Assembly (NCBI GenBank): GCA_965219125.1
Contig: CBDCMO010000002.1
Coordinates: 930,001 to 994,000, forward strand
Direction: 5' to 3'
DNA: 64,000 nucleotides
From: JBBSOK01 sp965219125
GTDB taxonomy: Bacteria > Bacteroidota > Bacteroidia > Flavobacteriales > Flavobacteriaceae
Positions 63,221-64,000 of this stretch are shown in pieces. Below the pieces are notes generated by a model. That model was not told where the DNA came from and did not search any database. It worked only from the letters and a program-made list of their open reading frames with translations. A program made the translations under genes and the position numbers. The number at the start of each line of letters is the position of its first letter. The first letter of the stretch is position 1.

Positions 63221-63817
63221 ATGAAGAAATTGAGTTTAGCCATTACGTTATTGGCAATGATCGCATTTACAGCTTGTAAAAACGACAAAAAAGATATGGA
63301 TAAAGACATGGACACTACAGATTCTGTAGAGAACTCCATGAATAATGATCCCCAAAAAATGTCTGCAAAAACTGTGACTGTTACTTTAGAATCTAAAAGC
63401 AATAGTACTGCAAAAGGTGAAGTTACTTTTACCGAAGAAAATGGAATGGTGCGTATGGAAGCAAAAATGACTGGTTTAAAACCTGGAATGCACGCAATAC
63501 ACATTCACGAAAATGCAGATTGTAGCGCGGCAGATGGAAAATCGGCTGGCGGACATTGGAATCCAACTTTTGAGCAACACGGAAAATGGGGCGATCCAAA
63601 AGGATATCACAGAGGAGATATAGGCAATTTTGAAGCAGATGAAAATGGTAATGGCGGTATGAGCATGCAAACAGACCAATGGTGTATTGGTTGTGATGAC
63701 GCAAAGAAAAATATAATTGGAAAAGGTATTATAGTTCACGAAGGTACAGATGATTTTGTTTCCCAACCTTCTGGCGATGCTGGAGCACGTGTTGCTTGTG
63801 GCGGTATAATTGAATAA
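63221..63817 (+). CDS. sodC: Cu/Zn superoxide dismutase lipoprotein
   Basis: 198 residues with a lipobox (AFTAC, C19) and a Met/Asp/Lys-rich linker. The Cu/Zn ligands are visible: HAIHIHE, GGHWNPTFEQHG and KGYHRGDIGNF, plus a later His in GIIVHEGTDDF. The catalytic Arg region and disulfide Cys are in GDAGARVACGGI. It dismutates superoxide in the periplasm or at the outer membrane. It lies 160 bp downstream of the alpha/beta hydrolase-OsmC gene and ends in its own terminator. Confidence 0.95.
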   Translation: MKKLSLAITLLAMIAFTACKNDKKDMDKDMDTTDSVENSMNNDPQKMSAKTVTVTLESKSNSTAKGEVTFTEENGMVRMEAKMTGLKPGMHAIHIHENADCSAADGKSAGGHWNPTFEQHGKWGDPKGYHRGDIGNFEADENGNGGMSMQTDQWCIGCDDAKKNIIGKGIIVHEGTDDFVSQPSGDAGARVACGGIIE

Positions 63818-63838
63818 CAGAAAGTTACAAAGTTTATT

Positions 63839-63870
63839 AGGCCGACATATTAAATTTGTCGGCCTTTTAT
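63839..63870 (+). terminator. Terminator of sodC
   Basis: AGGCCGACA (63839-63847) and TGTCGGCCT (63857-63865) followed by TTTTAT. Beyond it, 63871-64000 is AT-rich and shows no recognisable feature. Confidence 0.9.
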
Positions 63871-64000
63871 ATTTTTATAAATTAAGGAAAAAATTTAATG
63901 TATTAGCCAAATAATACATTTAAGCTAAACGATTAAAATTTGAATTGAAATATTCCTTTTTTTTATCTATTTTAGTCCCACTAACAAAATAACTTAATGG

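Noticed and set aside
1..64000. tRNA, rRNA or riboswitch
   Set aside because: No CCA-ended cloverleaf-like segment, rRNA-like stretch or known riboswitch core was noticed by eye; a covariance-model scan (tRNAscan-SE, Infernal) would be decisive.

Overview
The window is a chromosomal stretch from a Bacteroidota bacterium of the class Flavobacteriia. It is AT-rich. It carries type IX secretion cargo with C-terminal sorting tails (312-3230, 14094-15695, 20530-22914), Bacteroidota -7 promoter boxes of the form TAnnTTTG, 'four helix bundle' S23/IVP-like genes, and short palindromic repeats of a type I associate with flavobacterial genomes. No rRNA or tRNA gene was seen.

Layout. 1-3.3 kb: edge of a secreted protein and a large T9SS-exported protein. 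3.5-7.3 kb: purL, carrying several in-frame palindromic insertions. 7.3-9.3 kb: repeat-rich DNA (21-bp and 155-bp tandem repeats) around one unknown gene. 9.35-13.2 kb: accessory DNA with an N6-adenine methyltransferase/putative type IIG enzyme, a DUF2971-like gene broken by a stop, and a decayed metallophosphoesterase. 13.5-24 kb: secreted and lipoprotein genes, a histidine kinase/response regulator pair, a HigBA-like toxin-antitoxin pair, an ICMT-type methyltransferase and a zinc carboxypeptidase. 24.3-34.4 kb: fatty-acid degradation, with an acyl-CoA synthetase, a MarR regulator and a fadN-fadA-fadE type operon. Two four-helix-bundle cassettes flanked by inverted repeats sit between the operon genes. 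35.0-35.7 kb: an array of four tiny ORFs, three of them 29-codon paralogues, closed by a strong terminator. 35.8-45.4 kb: two tandem MG2/Plug proteins (the first frameshifted), a propeller protein, M28 and M1 peptidases and trmL. 45.46-46.85 kb: a complete IS3-family element. 46.9-50.4 kb: two ferritin-like proteins, a decayed ABC ATPase and a fasciclin lipoprotein. 50.6-56.4 kb: BON/LysM protein, MoxR/VWA pair, and a stress-like cluster (membrane-anchored protein, PRC-barrel, MscS) whose two transcription units share an identical 26-bp upstream element; one also has a 26-bp perfect palindrome. 56.5-64 kb: a sortilin-like exported protein broken by a stop, an App1-type phosphatase, a lipid kinase, an alpha/beta hydrolase-OsmC fusion and Cu/Zn superoxide dismutase.

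The best candidates for undescribed biology are the micropeptide array at 35081-35586, the inverted-repeat-flanked four-helix-bundle cassettes inside the beta-oxidation operon, and the repeat-riddled PurL. Several genes carry single in-frame TAA codons or a one-base frameshift. These may be true decay or consensus errors, so read-level checks matter.
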